DNA of 26,143 nt from Mobilitalea sp. (GCA_029974875.1 JARKQP010000894.1:1-26143); one strand, 5' to 3'; numbered from the stretch's first letter, positions 15,853-24,184 are shown. The notes: generated by a model not told the origin, from the sequence alone. Numbers and translations: made by a program.

Positions 15853-16722
15853 TTACATTTGTCTGATTTTACTTTTCCAGGCCTCCAGCATCTGGTCAAC
15901 CTCGTGGTAAAATTCCTCCAGCTCACCCTGGTCCCTCTTCCGCTTTAGCTCCTCCAGCCGCTGCAGCTGCTCCGAAGCCTGTATTTCCTGCTCCTTCTGC
16001 CTGAGGAAACCGGCTTCCTTTTGGAAATCGCGGGCTTGCTGTTCCAGGCCTTCACCAGCCGGCAGGTTCATGTCCTCACTGATCCGGTATTCTGATAGGA
16101 TATTCCCGCAGCTATCACCATTGCCCAGAATCCGGGTATATAGATACTGGGTCAGGCTTTCTTCCCGGTTATTGCGTTCATAGGCGTAGCAGAACAATTT
16201 TGAAGCTTCCTTTAATCCAGTTATATGGAGCTTTGCAACCGCCAGGTTATGGTATACGTCACCATACTCCTCCGGCGTCAATTCTGCCGCAGCCTTTGAA
16301 GCAATGATGCGTTCATATTCTGCCGTGGCCTCCATATACTGCCCATTTTTCAAATAATGGTTGGCTTTGATTAAGTACCTCTTAATCGCCGGCATGCCTG
16401 TCACTGCATCGAGGACCTTCAGGACCTTCTTGATCTCTTCCTCCGTATAATAATCCGCACTGCACAGGATCACTGTTATAAGTGTTTTAATGTCTGCCTT
16501 CTGCCGCTTTAACAGCCTTAGCTTTTCCGCACGTTCCTCCAGCTTCAGCTCCGTCCCAATCCAATTAAAGAGATCCTCGCTAAGCATGTCCTCCTCTATC
16601 ATGTATACATTATGGTAGAGGTAATAACAGAGCTCCTCAATCGAATAAATCCGTATACCACTTGAGGGAAATCCATATGGTCTTGTTGTCCGCGCTCCGC
16701 TGCATAAAATCAGCTTACCCAT
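15853..16722 (-). CDS. TPR-like helical protein with C-terminal coiled coil (unknown function)
   Basis: A 289-residue, apparently soluble protein. The N-terminus MGKLILCSGARTTRPYGFPS is distinctive, followed by IRIYSIEELCYYLYHNVYMI. The middle (about 120-215) has TPR-like helix pairs: LIKANHYLKNGQYMEATAEY, then YGDVYHNLAVAKLHITGLKE and ASKLFCYAYERN. The last ~70 residues are a charged coiled coil (QEIQASEQLQRLEELKRKRD). The ATG at 16722 has AAAGGAG 7 nt upstream. The open frame continues 54 codons further into the 3' end of the preceding gene, but without a suitable start site. TPR repeats commonly dock onto Hsp70-type partners, which fits the Hsp70-like gene 56 nt upstream. I do not know a named function. 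Confidence 0.8.
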   Translation of the reverse strand: MGKLILCSGARTTRPYGFPSSGIRIYSIEELCYYLYHNVYMIEEDMLSEDLFNWIGTELKLEERAEKLRLLKRQKADIKTLITVILCSADYYTEEEIKKVLKVLDAVTGMPAIKRYLIKANHYLKNGQYMEATAEYERIIASKAAAELTPEEYGDVYHNLAVAKLHITGLKEASKLFCYAYERNNREESLTQYLYTRILGNGDSCGNILSEYRISEDMNLPAGEGLEQQARDFQKEAGFLRQKEQEIQASEQLQRLEELKRKRDQGELEEFYHEVDQMLEAWKSKIRQM

Positions 16723-16778
16723 CCTAATTCTCCTTTTGGGAGGATTCCTCCTCCATTCTGTCATCAACCCGTGAATTA

Positions 16779-18074
16779 TCAGATTTGTATTGTAAATACT
16801 ATCTCTTTCCCTGTGCCCGAAAACAGCTCCCCGAAGCCAAGATCCCTTACCTTCAGCACCGCAAGCTCCCTGCTGCTGCAGCACAGCTCAAGGCCAAGCC
16901 TCGTTGTCCGGTCCATCCTCCCAGGCCACCCCTCCAGCCGCAGCCTTTGTCTGATGGCCTCCCCTGACCTAATATCTTTCAGGCCAAGCTCCAGCATGGC
17001 TTCGCCCTCCGGAATGACCTCCAGCTCCTTTGTTGCCTCATACCATATTTCCCCTGCCTCCAGCAGCGGGAAATCAACATATTTCGTATCACAGTACACG
17101 CGTATTGATATGGAGGTCGTCACCATATCATCATTTAGCAGCAGGATGTCCGTAAGCTTACCATCTCCTGACAATTCCTTTGCTGCAAAGCAGGCTCCCA
17201 GGGTAAATAAATTCTGCCCCATAAAGCCCCTGCGTCCAACGCACAGACCTTTGACGGCCTCCGCAGCCCAGCTGCCCTCAAAGCCTTCACCGGTAAAATA
17301 TAGGGTCGTCACCAATTGTTTATGTAAAACCATATTTGCCGTATTCTCAAAAAGATACGCCAGGTTTATCTCCTTCTTTGCTAATACCCCATAATCCATT
17401 TCCCCTGTAAGATCAGTTTTTAAAAGCCCTGCCACCATCGGCTTTGCTCTCCGGTTAATCTGTATCTGGTAATAGCTCAGCCCCTCCTTATTGAATTCAA
17501 ACAGTCCGACATCATTCATCCATAAGGCTCTGTCCTGGTACAGGGCATAATATAAATATGCACCGGCATGGCTGATTACCAGAGCCCTGTCCTTTTCAAG
17601 CCCCAGCTGGGACAGGGCTTCATAAATCCGCCCCACAAATTCCGGCTCCGAATCAGGAACCGTGACCACCAGCCTTGTAATAGGATCCGTGGGAAAATGG
17701 TTCCGTATCAGGGCCAGTGATTTCCGGAGGAATTTCTCTAATAAGGAAACAGCAGGAAACCGTGTCTCCAATAATTCAACCGTCTCATTCCTACGGACCT
17801 TTTCAAGGAGCTGCTCTACCAATACCCCCGCCCCACCCGCGGCGCACGCCATCGCTTCCTCACCAAAAAGCCATTGCTTCGTATCGGTTTTCACGCACAG
17901 GACAGTCGGTATCCTGCCATCCTTCCCTTTTGCCGTGCCCAGCTCCACAGAACCTGCCCCCATATCCCAAGGTCCAATCGGCACAGGCTCCTGCGTCTTA
18001 TAGCTGTAGCAGCTGATCTGTGTAAAATCATCACATAAATCATACCCAACAATTACTTTCCTTGGTATATCCAT
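16779..18074 (-). CDS. Hsp70/actin-fold protein, DUF5716-like, with degenerate nucleotide-binding motifs
   Basis: A 431-residue protein with an Hsp70-like layout shortened at the C-terminus. VIVGYDLCDDFTQISCY (residues 8-23) sits where Hsp70 has its first phosphate loop. RIPTVLCVK and WLFGEEA follow as in DnaK, then LVVTVPDSEPEFVGRIYEAL (135-154) and VISHAGAYLYYALY (the domain IA/IIA region), and LYFTGEGFEGSW (258-269) at the adenosine motif. About 310-431 is a beta-rich domain like the substrate-binding sandwich. The second phosphate loop, normally DLGGGT, reads DVGLFEFN (188-195), and the first lacks the GTT, so ATP hydrolysis may be weak or absent. I associate this sequence type with the DUF5716 family of Lachnospiraceae (from memory). 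AGGAGA lies about 5 nt before the ATG. Confidence 0.8.
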   Translation of the reverse strand: MDIPRKVIVGYDLCDDFTQISCYSYKTQEPVPIGPWDMGAGSVELGTAKGKDGRIPTVLCVKTDTKQWLFGEEAMACAAGGAGVLVEQLLEKVRRNETVELLETRFPAVSLLEKFLRKSLALIRNHFPTDPITRLVVTVPDSEPEFVGRIYEALSQLGLEKDRALVISHAGAYLYYALYQDRALWMNDVGLFEFNKEGLSYYQIQINRRAKPMVAGLLKTDLTGEMDYGVLAKKEINLAYLFENTANMVLHKQLVTTLYFTGEGFEGSWAAEAVKGLCVGRRGFMGQNLFTLGACFAAKELSGDGKLTDILLLNDDMVTTSISIRVYCDTKYVDFPLLEAGEIWYEATKELEVIPEGEAMLELGLKDIRSGEAIRQRLRLEGWPGRMDRTTRLGLELCCSSRELAVLKVRDLGFGELFSGTGKEIVFTIQI

Positions 18075-18134
18075 ACGTTTCTCCTATCCAGTAATTCGCC
18101 CAACAAAGGCCTTTTTCATACGAAACACTAACGC

Positions 18135-18257
18135 GGTGACTCTGGGTGCAGATAGATCCACCTGGGCGCAGACCGGGCCTCCCGTGATTGCATGCACTTG
18201 GAAATCATGGGATGTTAAAGGCAAGCCCGGGTGGATATATCTGCACCTGGAGTCACC
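18135..18257 (+). ncRNA. 123-nt long imperfect palindrome; candidate structured RNA or small palindromic mobile element
   Basis: Arms 18135-18167 and 18225-18257 (33 nt each) are inverted repeats with 29 of 33 positions matching. Inside is a second stem, TCCCGTGATT (18180-18189) with AATCATGGGA (18203-18212), with one imperfect pair. Read as + strand RNA, four of the five imperfect positions in both stems are G-U pairs; read as - strand RNA all five are true mismatches. This asymmetry favours a + strand RNA, antisense to the surrounding operon. No target-site duplication is obvious at the ends, so a mobile-element origin is possible but unsupported. No clear + promoter is seen. Confidence 0.5.
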
Positions 18258-18276
18258 TCACAGCCCAAATCCCTTT

Positions 18277-21200
18277 TCATTCAATGGGATAAAAGCAAGC
18301 ATCAATCATCAGCTCCTGTTTTATATAATGCTCCATCAGCTCCAGGAGTGCAGTATCATCCTCCAGCTCCCTTACCCTAAGCATCCTGTTTATCCGGCCA
18401 TAATTCGAATCCCCATCCTCCGGCTGAAAATGTTTGTCCTTTGGCATTTGAAAATGCATTTCTTTCAACGCTTGGCCCTGCATTCCTTCCAGCATTCCAT
18501 CATCTTCGTACCGGATATGGAAGCTCTCCGTCAGGTCTGTAGCCTCTGAGGATTCCTCCGAAATATAATACTCAAGCTCCTCATGGTAGAAGAATATCAT
18601 TTCCTTACTATGGATTCCCAATATAATATTGGGCATCCGCTCGGTAATATACTCCTGGCTCTTTCCCAGCCTGTAATGGATATATATCTGCTTTTTCGGA
18701 TCCGAGAGATATGTAATAAAGCATTTGTCAGTCAGGCGCTCCGGCAGGGTCACAAGCTCCCTGTATTCCAGGAACAAGGGCAGCACGATGCCCTTGCGCA
18801 CCAGCCTTCCAATATTATATTCAACGAACACCAGATCCTGCTCCGTAAGTCTTTTGCCCGCGTTATACTTCAGCCAGGCCAGTAAGCAGATATCATTCTC
18901 ATCATAGTATAATTCCCTTTTCATAATCGGCAGCAGCTCCTGGTCCACCACATAATTATGGACAAGGTATTTATAGGCATGATAGGTTAGGAAGGCCCGG
19001 ACCAGCGTATGGTTTGTAACCTCCCTGTAATACTCATAAAATACCAGGAAGCTCTCCTCCACATGGCTTTCGGTAAACAGCATCTGGTTCAGCAGCCGTT
19101 CCTCCAGCCTGTGGGTATCCAGGTCAAATTGCTTTGCCGCCTTCCACAGGGCGAACATCTCCCACGTCGTGCCTTCATAAAACTCCACCAGATAGCTGAG
19201 GATCGCTTCATCATACTTTTTATTGGTAAATACGTGGTGGCATAAGCTGACCATAAAATCGTTCTTCGTGGCCGCCTCTTTCCGGAACATCCAGCCGGAG
19301 CACAGCTTAACGAGCCGGTTAATGGATATTCCCTCCACACCGTAAGCCTCCAAAGCCTTAAGAGCCTGGTCATATAGGGCGCGGATCACCATGATTTCAA
19401 TATATTTGGTACGCTCGGCAGAAGGAACCTGGTAAAGATCCAGCTTTGCCAAATATTGCTCCAAGAGCTCATCATCATAATTCTCATAATAATACTCAAT
19501 GAGGGTCTGACGGCAGAGGGTGGCATACCTGGGTGCCAGCCCCTCGATGCCCAATACCTTTTTCCTGAGGGCAATTGCTTTATCACTTACAATCCGGTAG
19601 CTTTCATACCGGTCAAATAAATGCAGGAGCAGCATGGGATGGTCGCTATACTCGCTGCAGCGGTTTTCATAATCCTCCGGGTTAAGGTAGGGGGTAAGGG
19701 TATAGTCAATGGACTGGGCATACCTGTTTCCCAGGCTATCTACCAGTAACACCTCCAGGTTATTGGTGTATAAATCAAGCTGTGTCCTCCCCTGGACCAG
19801 TGCAGCAGCCTCTTCCTCCCCTGTCTCCTTATGCACTACAACCACGCCGGTTATGCCTGGATTCCTGCACTCCAGCTCATTCCGGAACATGACATAGGGC
19901 AGGTTTTTTAAGACCTCTTCACCTAAGGTGCTTTTATTAAAAAATTCCTTATATAATACAGCCAAATCCCGGCTGATATAATGCCCTGCAAGCATCTTCT
20001 CCGCGAATATTTCCATCCGCTTATAATATGACCGGTAAATGGATTCGAATTTATCCTTATTCCGTATGACGCTTGCATATAAGAATGCCTTTTTTCTGTC
20101 ACTTAAGCTGCTATTATAGATAAAATACAGCAGAACCGGCTGCGCAAGGGTAATGCCCACCTTATCCGGCACAGAATACATATAATATTCATACAGCTCC
20201 GTGATACGCAGATGTGCCTCCACTCCCTGCCGGTACCATTCAAAATACTTCTCGGATTTTTTCATCCCTTTGATCAGCGTGCTGCAGATGGCAGCCAGGA
20301 TTTCCGCGGTCCCATACTCATCATACAGCCTGCACAGCCCGCTATAGATAACCGGGTGGAAGGTCTTTCTCTTACCGGCGAGGTAAATGTACTGCTGTGC
20401 TGCTTCCTTTGACAGGATCCAGTTTTTAATTCCGAAATTAAGGATCTGGACCTTAAAGTCACTTAATTCCCTCAGTAAATAGGCATCCTCATTCACAATG
20501 CACACTGCTTCGTAATAGAGGATGGGGCTGCGGCAGCCCAGCTCAAACTGCTCCTTAATGTCCTGGAGCTTCTCACTCCTGTTTTTCTCATATTTCTTGT
20601 CCAGCTGCAGCAGCAGCCATAACAGCCGCCAGTCACTACGGCTGCGTTCATAAAAGCTGCAGATGGTACGGGCTGCCATGAGGGTGGTCTCCTCTTCCCT
20701 CTTATACAGCGCCTCTAAATAAAGATAGCAGCAATACTCAAAGCCATCCTTTTTCTTTAATACCCCATCCACTGCCGACAGATCCACCAAAAGCTCCTCC
20801 GCCAGCTTACGCCTGCCGGAAACAATCGCCATATGGATCCTCATTAATTCCTTCCTGTGGTTCACTTCAGGGCCTGGAAGTCTTCCCACCATGGCCTCCG
20901 CTTCTGTCAAATACTCCGTAACCTTGATGCGGTTCAGCCTAAAGCTTAAGTAATTGTCCACCAGGCCAAGCTCCAGCTTCTGCCATCTCCTCCGGTCCGA
21001 TACCTTCCTGTTTTCCCTGCGGTGTCTGCAGACAACCAAGACCTTCAGGGTCTGGTAGGCAGTTTTTATCAGAATATTGCCATAGTTAATGCCATATTTT
21101 AAATGCTCCGGATCTATGGTATAAGAGATCTGGTGGGTATTACCGATAAAGCGGTCTGCCCACACAAACTTTTGCTCCAGTACGATAAAAGGGGCATCTG

Positions 21201-21885
21201 CACTCACACGAATCTCTGCAAATCCCCAATTATTCTTCGTTAATACAATTTTATCGGATATCTGCTCCTGTGAAATTTGGTACTCTATCTCGGTTTTATC
21301 CACCTCCAGGCGGATCGCCGCTTTTTTATGGATCGTTATTAAGAACTCCTCCAGAGCCTGGCTGGTTGATATACTCCCCATCAAACCCCGGTAAACGATC
21401 CGGTAGCGTTCCTCATTGGCTAAGAAAACCCGCTCAAAATCCTCAGACTTAAATACTTTTTTTGCCTCGGACCAGTCCGTCCGCGCCAGGTTCGTAAATT
21501 GGAAAAGATCCTTGATTTTTCCCAAGGAGGTCATGAAATAGGAATTCTGCACTTCTGCCAGGAAGGGAACCAGTACCTCCCCACAGTCACTGACAATGCA
21601 TAATTCCCCATCGAAGCTTTCCCCTTCCTTTAAAAAGGTTGCATCAAAATGATAGTCGATCCTATTCTCTTCCCCGTGAAACTGCGGATTGCCGATCTTC
21701 ATGAACCGGTTCGTGGAATAGACCGTACCCCTCATCGCCCTGCCCGTACTGGTGCTTACGGTAAAACTGCCCTCCCTTTTCTTGCCGGCTTCAGCTTTTA
21801 TCCTGATTTCCTCATCGGATAGACAGATCAAAGGCAGCTCATATTCAAAATCTCCTTTTGAAAAATGCTCTATTTTTTCCTTCAA
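18277..21885 (-). CDS. Giant beta-sandwich plus helical-repeat protein, DUF5717-like (unknown function)
   Basis: A 1202-residue protein, first gene of the Hsp70-like cluster. Two Ig-like beta-sandwiches occupy roughly 30-130 (GRAMRGTVYSTNRFMKIGNP, then DGELCIVSDCGEVLVPFLAE) and 205-300 (WGFAEIRVSADAPFIVLEQK, then GINYGNILIKT). From about 320 to 1080 are TPR-like helical repeats rich in Tyr, Leu and Lys (CYLYLEALYKREEETTLMAA; LYASVIRNKDKFESIYRSYY). The C-terminus has a short beta-rich part, an acidic linker and a final helix. There is no signal peptide or membrane segment. I start it at TTG 21885, with AAGGGAG 7 nt upstream; the in-frame start at 21939 has none. It resembles the DUF5717 family I recall from Lachnospiraceae. 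Likely a scaffold or partner of the Hsp70-like protein; no enzyme motif seen. Confidence 0.8.
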   Translation of the reverse strand: MKEKIEHFSKGDFEYELPLICLSDEEIRIKAEAGKKREGSFTVSTSTGRAMRGTVYSTNRFMKIGNPQFHGEENRIDYHFDATFLKEGESFDGELCIVSDCGEVLVPFLAEVQNSYFMTSLGKIKDLFQFTNLARTDWSEAKKVFKSEDFERVFLANEERYRIVYRGLMGSISTSQALEEFLITIHKKAAIRLEVDKTEIEYQISQEQISDKIVLTKNNWGFAEIRVSADAPFIVLEQKFVWADRFIGNTHQISYTIDPEHLKYGINYGNILIKTAYQTLKVLVVCRHRRENRKVSDRRRWQKLELGLVDNYLSFRLNRIKVTEYLTEAEAMVGRLPGPEVNHRKELMRIHMAIVSGRRKLAEELLVDLSAVDGVLKKKDGFEYCCYLYLEALYKREEETTLMAARTICSFYERSRSDWRLLWLLLQLDKKYEKNRSEKLQDIKEQFELGCRSPILYYEAVCIVNEDAYLLRELSDFKVQILNFGIKNWILSKEAAQQYIYLAGKRKTFHPVIYSGLCRLYDEYGTAEILAAICSTLIKGMKKSEKYFEWYRQGVEAHLRITELYEYYMYSVPDKVGITLAQPVLLYFIYNSSLSDRKKAFLYASVIRNKDKFESIYRSYYKRMEIFAEKMLAGHYISRDLAVLYKEFFNKSTLGEEVLKNLPYVMFRNELECRNPGITGVVVVHKETGEEEAAALVQGRTQLDLYTNNLEVLLVDSLGNRYAQSIDYTLTPYLNPEDYENRCSEYSDHPMLLLHLFDRYESYRIVSDKAIALRKKVLGIEGLAPRYATLCRQTLIEYYYENYDDELLEQYLAKLDLYQVPSAERTKYIEIMVIRALYDQALKALEAYGVEGISINRLVKLCSGWMFRKEAATKNDFMVSLCHHVFTNKKYDEAILSYLVEFYEGTTWEMFALWKAAKQFDLDTHRLEERLLNQMLFTESHVEESFLVFYEYYREVTNHTLVRAFLTYHAYKYLVHNYVVDQELLPIMKRELYYDENDICLLAWLKYNAGKRLTEQDLVFVEYNIGRLVRKGIVLPLFLEYRELVTLPERLTDKCFITYLSDPKKQIYIHYRLGKSQEYITERMPNIILGIHSKEMIFFYHEELEYYISEESSEATDLTESFHIRYEDDGMLEGMQGQALKEMHFQMPKDKHFQPEDGDSNYGRINRMLRVRELEDDTALLELMEHYIKQELMIDACFYPIE

Positions 21886-21953
21886 TTTGTATCTCCCTTC
21901 CCTACCCTTCTCTTTCGTACGAACCAAGCTGTAAATCAAGTGTAATGAAGCAT

Positions 21954-22195
21954 TTGCAATTTATTAAAAAAAAGCTATAATATTTATATACTTATGTCCA
22001 TGCGCCTTCCCGCACAAATTGCCATGAAAGTTCCGGCATGGATCCGGGCCAATTTCGTTTGCTATTTGTTTTACTTTGACCCTTATTTAATGATTATAAA
22101 ACATATATGGAAAAAAATCCAGTAGGATGTTGAGTACTCCCACAAATCTGCTTACAAAGAATTTCCGGGAGTGCCCAGGCTAAGAAAGGAGCACT
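21954..22195 (+). promoter_or_regulatory. Strong promoter and ~205-nt leader of the CobD/HisC-like gene
   Basis: TTGCAA (21954-21959), 16-nt spacer and a perfect TATAAT (21976-21981) make a near-consensus sigma-A promoter, with an A-rich spacer. Transcription would start near 21988 and leave a leader of about 205 nt. It contains a possible stem ACTCCC (about 22136-22141) with GGGAGT (about 22168-22173), and CCATGC with GCATGG further up. I see no T-box, cobalamin or SAM riboswitch consensus. No gene lies in 21886-22195; the leftward 1202-residue gene must also start its transcript here, but I find no convincing promoter for it. Confidence 0.7.
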
Positions 22196-23296
22196 ATGAT
22201 AAAGCATACGGATCATTTTCACGGAAGTGATTTAGAGATGATAGAAAAGGTATACGGCATACGTAAGGAGGATATTGTAAGCTTTTCAGCAAATGTAAAC
22301 CCTCTCGGCATTTCGCCAAAGCTGAAGGAAACCCTCTCGGAGCGGATTGATGCCATTATGAGCTACCCGGACCGTGAATACACTACCCTTCGCAGGCAGA
22401 TCGCCGAGTACGTCCATACTGAGCCGGAAAATGTCATCGTTGGAAATGGCTCCACTGAGCTGATTTCTTTGTTCATCCAGATAAAGCACCCGAAGAAGGC
22501 GCTGATTATCGGTCCCACCTACTCTGAGTATGAGCGCGAAATTTCCTTGGGCGGCGGACAGACCCGGTATTACAGGTTGGAGGAAGAGAATGCCTTTCTA
22601 TTGGATATCGGAAAGCTTGAGGCCAAATTAACCTCCGATGTTGATATGTTAGTTTTATGCAATCCCAACAACCCCACCTCCTCCGCCATCACCCGCAGTG
22701 ACATGAGAAGGATACTGGATATCTGCAAGCAAAAAGGCATCTTCGTTATGGTGGACGAGACCTATGTGGAGTTTGCAGAGGATGTGCGCAAGATCACCTC
22801 GGCTCCGTTGACGGGCTATTATAATAACATTATCATCCTCCGCGGCATCTCCAAATTCTTCGCTGCCCCGGGGCTGCGCCTCGGCTATGCCATCTGCGGC
22901 AATGCAGACCTGTTAAAGGAGATGAACCAGCGCAAGAACCCTTGGACAATCAACAGCCTGGCGGCCATCGCCGGGGAAATCATGTTCACGGATGAGGATT
23001 ACATCAGGGAAACCCGTGCCCTGATTGCTGCGGAGCGCAGGCGCATCTGCGGGCTCCTTAATACCTGTAAGCACGTGAAATATTATGAACCGACGGCTAA
23101 TTTTATCCTGGTTAAAATCCTCCGTGAGGATATCACCTCCATGGATTTATTTGAAGCCGCCATTAGGAAGGGCATGATGATCCGCGATTGCTCTACCTTT
23201 CCCTTCCTGGATAATAAATTCATCCGGTTCTGCTTCATGACACCGGAGCACAATGATGCTTTATTAAAGGTTTTGCTGGATTTACTAAACCAGTAA
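22196..23296 (+). CDS. PLP-dependent aminotransferase class I/II, threonine-phosphate decarboxylase (CobD)/HisC-like
   Basis: A 366-residue cytoplasmic enzyme. The start (HFHGSDLEMIEKVYGIRKED, then VSFSANVNPLGISP) is typical of the CobD branch, in which HGG...DFSANINPLG is common; HisC proteins share the same core. PLP-binding features are LCNPNNPTS (154-162), VDETYVEF (186-193, with Asp187) and the Schiff-base lysine in RGISKFFAAPGLRLGY (Lys220, with Arg228). Length fits both families. CobD makes aminopropanol phosphate for cobalamin; HisC acts in histidine synthesis. Neither pathway has another gene here, so the exact substrate is open. AAGGAG precedes the ATG by 4 nt, a good but tight spacing. 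It is followed by a terminator and appears monocistronic. Confidence 0.85.
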   Translation: MIKHTDHFHGSDLEMIEKVYGIRKEDIVSFSANVNPLGISPKLKETLSERIDAIMSYPDREYTTLRRQIAEYVHTEPENVIVGNGSTELISLFIQIKHPKKALIIGPTYSEYEREISLGGGQTRYYRLEEENAFLLDIGKLEAKLTSDVDMLVLCNPNNPTSSAITRSDMRRILDICKQKGIFVMVDETYVEFAEDVRKITSAPLTGYYNNIIILRGISKFFAAPGLRLGYAICGNADLLKEMNQRKNPWTINSLAAIAGEIMFTDEDYIRETRALIAAERRRICGLLNTCKHVKYYEPTANFILVKILREDITSMDLFEAAIRKGMMIRDCSTFPFLDNKFIRFCFMTPEHNDALLKVLLDLLNQ

Positions 23297-23330
23297 ACCG
23301 ATTACACCAATTGAATATACCGGTTCCTTT

Positions 23331-23386
23331 ATGGGCGTGCCACGATCACCTGTCTGCGGCACGCCCTATTTGTCTGCCTTTTTAAT
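23331..23386 (+). terminator. Intrinsic terminator after the CobD/HisC-like gene
   Basis: GGGCGTGCC (23333-23341) pairs perfectly with GGCACGCCC (23358-23366), 9 bp with a 16-nt loop, followed by T-rich sequence with five T at about 23379-23383. It separates this gene from the TetR operon. Confidence 0.75.
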
Positions 23387-23447
23387 TCAGCAGGTTACCG
23401 GGTGTACCTCTGCTAAAATCTTAATGCAAAATTCATGTTATTTCCTA

Positions 23448-23501
23448 TTGACCGAATCGGTCGATGGGAGTATACTGATCCAGTAAACCGAATCGGTCGA
23501 T
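23448..23501 (+). promoter_or_regulatory. TetR promoter with two identical operators
   Basis: TTGACC (23448-23453), 17-nt spacer, TATACT (23471-23476): a near-consensus promoter. The palindrome GACCGAATCGGTC (23450-23462) overlaps the -35 box. The same core, ACCGAATCGGTCGAT, recurs at 23487-23501 over the expected transcription start. The centres are 36 bp apart. Repressor bound at both sites would block polymerase, so negative autoregulation by the TetR protein is very likely. Confidence 0.85.
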
Positions 23502-23532
23502 AAAATTAATAAAGCAAAGGAGGTAAAAGCTA

Positions 23533-24147
23533 TTGGAAAAGTTCTATAACTTGCCCTTAGAAAAGCAGGAGACCCTCATCAATGCAGCCCTGACAGCCTT
23601 TGGCTCCAATGGGTATAAGAAAACCTCGGTCAGTGACATCGCTGTTGCCGCGGGAATATCAAAGGCGATGGTCTTTCATTATTTCAGGACCAAAAAGGAT
23701 CTGTACTTTTACTTGATTGGTTACTGTATGAATTTAATCACGGATGAAATCAACAGGCAGTTTGACAGCAGCATTACAGATTTTTTTGACAGGATCGTCC
23801 AAACAACCGAGATTAAAATAGCCGTGATTAAAAAGCATCCTGCTACGCTGTCCTTTTTGGGCAGTGTCTATTACGAGAATAACGGCGAGGTTAAGGACGG
23901 TATTAAAGCCCGGATGTCCCAAACTGACACATTCCGTGACAGAATCGCATTTGAGGGAATGGACTATTCCAAATTCAAGGATGATGTGGATGTCGGTCTT
24001 GTCATGAAGATGCTGCTGCGGATTGCAGAAAGCTTTTCAAACCCTGTAAAGCCCCTTCAAAAAGAAGACCTGGATACCATATGCAAGGATTTTTATGATT
24101 ATGTAAAGCTATTAAAGAATAATTTATACAAGGAAAAGTTTTTATAA
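23533..24147 (+). CDS. TetR-family transcriptional repressor
   Basis: A 204-residue dimeric regulator. The N-terminal helix-turn-helix (about 31-52) reads TSVSDIAVAAGISKAMVFHY, followed by the usual FRTKKDLYFYLI. The C-terminal ligand-binding region is helical and not informative about the ligand. It starts with TTG at 23533, supported by AAAGGAGG 9 nt upstream; no in-frame ATG lies nearby. It is first in an operon with an ABC ATPase (about 38 nt later) and one or two permeases, so the inducer is probably a compound exported by that system. Two matching operators lie in its own promoter. Confidence 0.93.
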   Translation: MEKFYNLPLEKQETLINAALTAFGSNGYKKTSVSDIAVAAGISKAMVFHYFRTKKDLYFYLIGYCMNLITDEINRQFDSSITDFFDRIVQTTEIKIAVIKKHPATLSFLGSVYYENNGEVKDGIKARMSQTDTFRDRIAFEGMDYSKFKDDVDVGLVMKMLLRIAESFSNPVKPLQKEDLDTICKDFYDYVKLLKNNLYKEKFL

Positions 24148-24161
24148 GAACTCGCCAAAGG

Positions 24162-24184
24162 AAGTGAAAGGCACGGGTGTAAAA
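24162..24184 (+). promoter_or_regulatory. Shared translation initiation motif GAAAGGCACGGGTGTAA
   Basis: The 17-mer at 24166-24182 ends 2 nt before the ATG at 24185. The same motif stands 2 nt before the ATG at 26107 (identical) and, with one change, 2 nt before the TTG at 26020. A shorter form, GAAAGGCACGGG, precedes the permease start at 9730. GGGTG and AAAGG are both possible Shine-Dalgarno contacts. The GTG at 24164 overlaps the motif and is therefore not taken as the start. Confidence 0.6.

Noticed and set aside
18135..18257. Insertion sequence remnant or MITE
   Set aside because: No transposase remnant and no clear target-site duplication at either end; kept as a candidate RNA with the mobile option noted.
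21985..22195. Known riboswitch or T-box in the CobD/HisC-like leader
   Set aside because: None of the conserved boxes I know for cobalamin, SAM or T-box elements can be found by eye.
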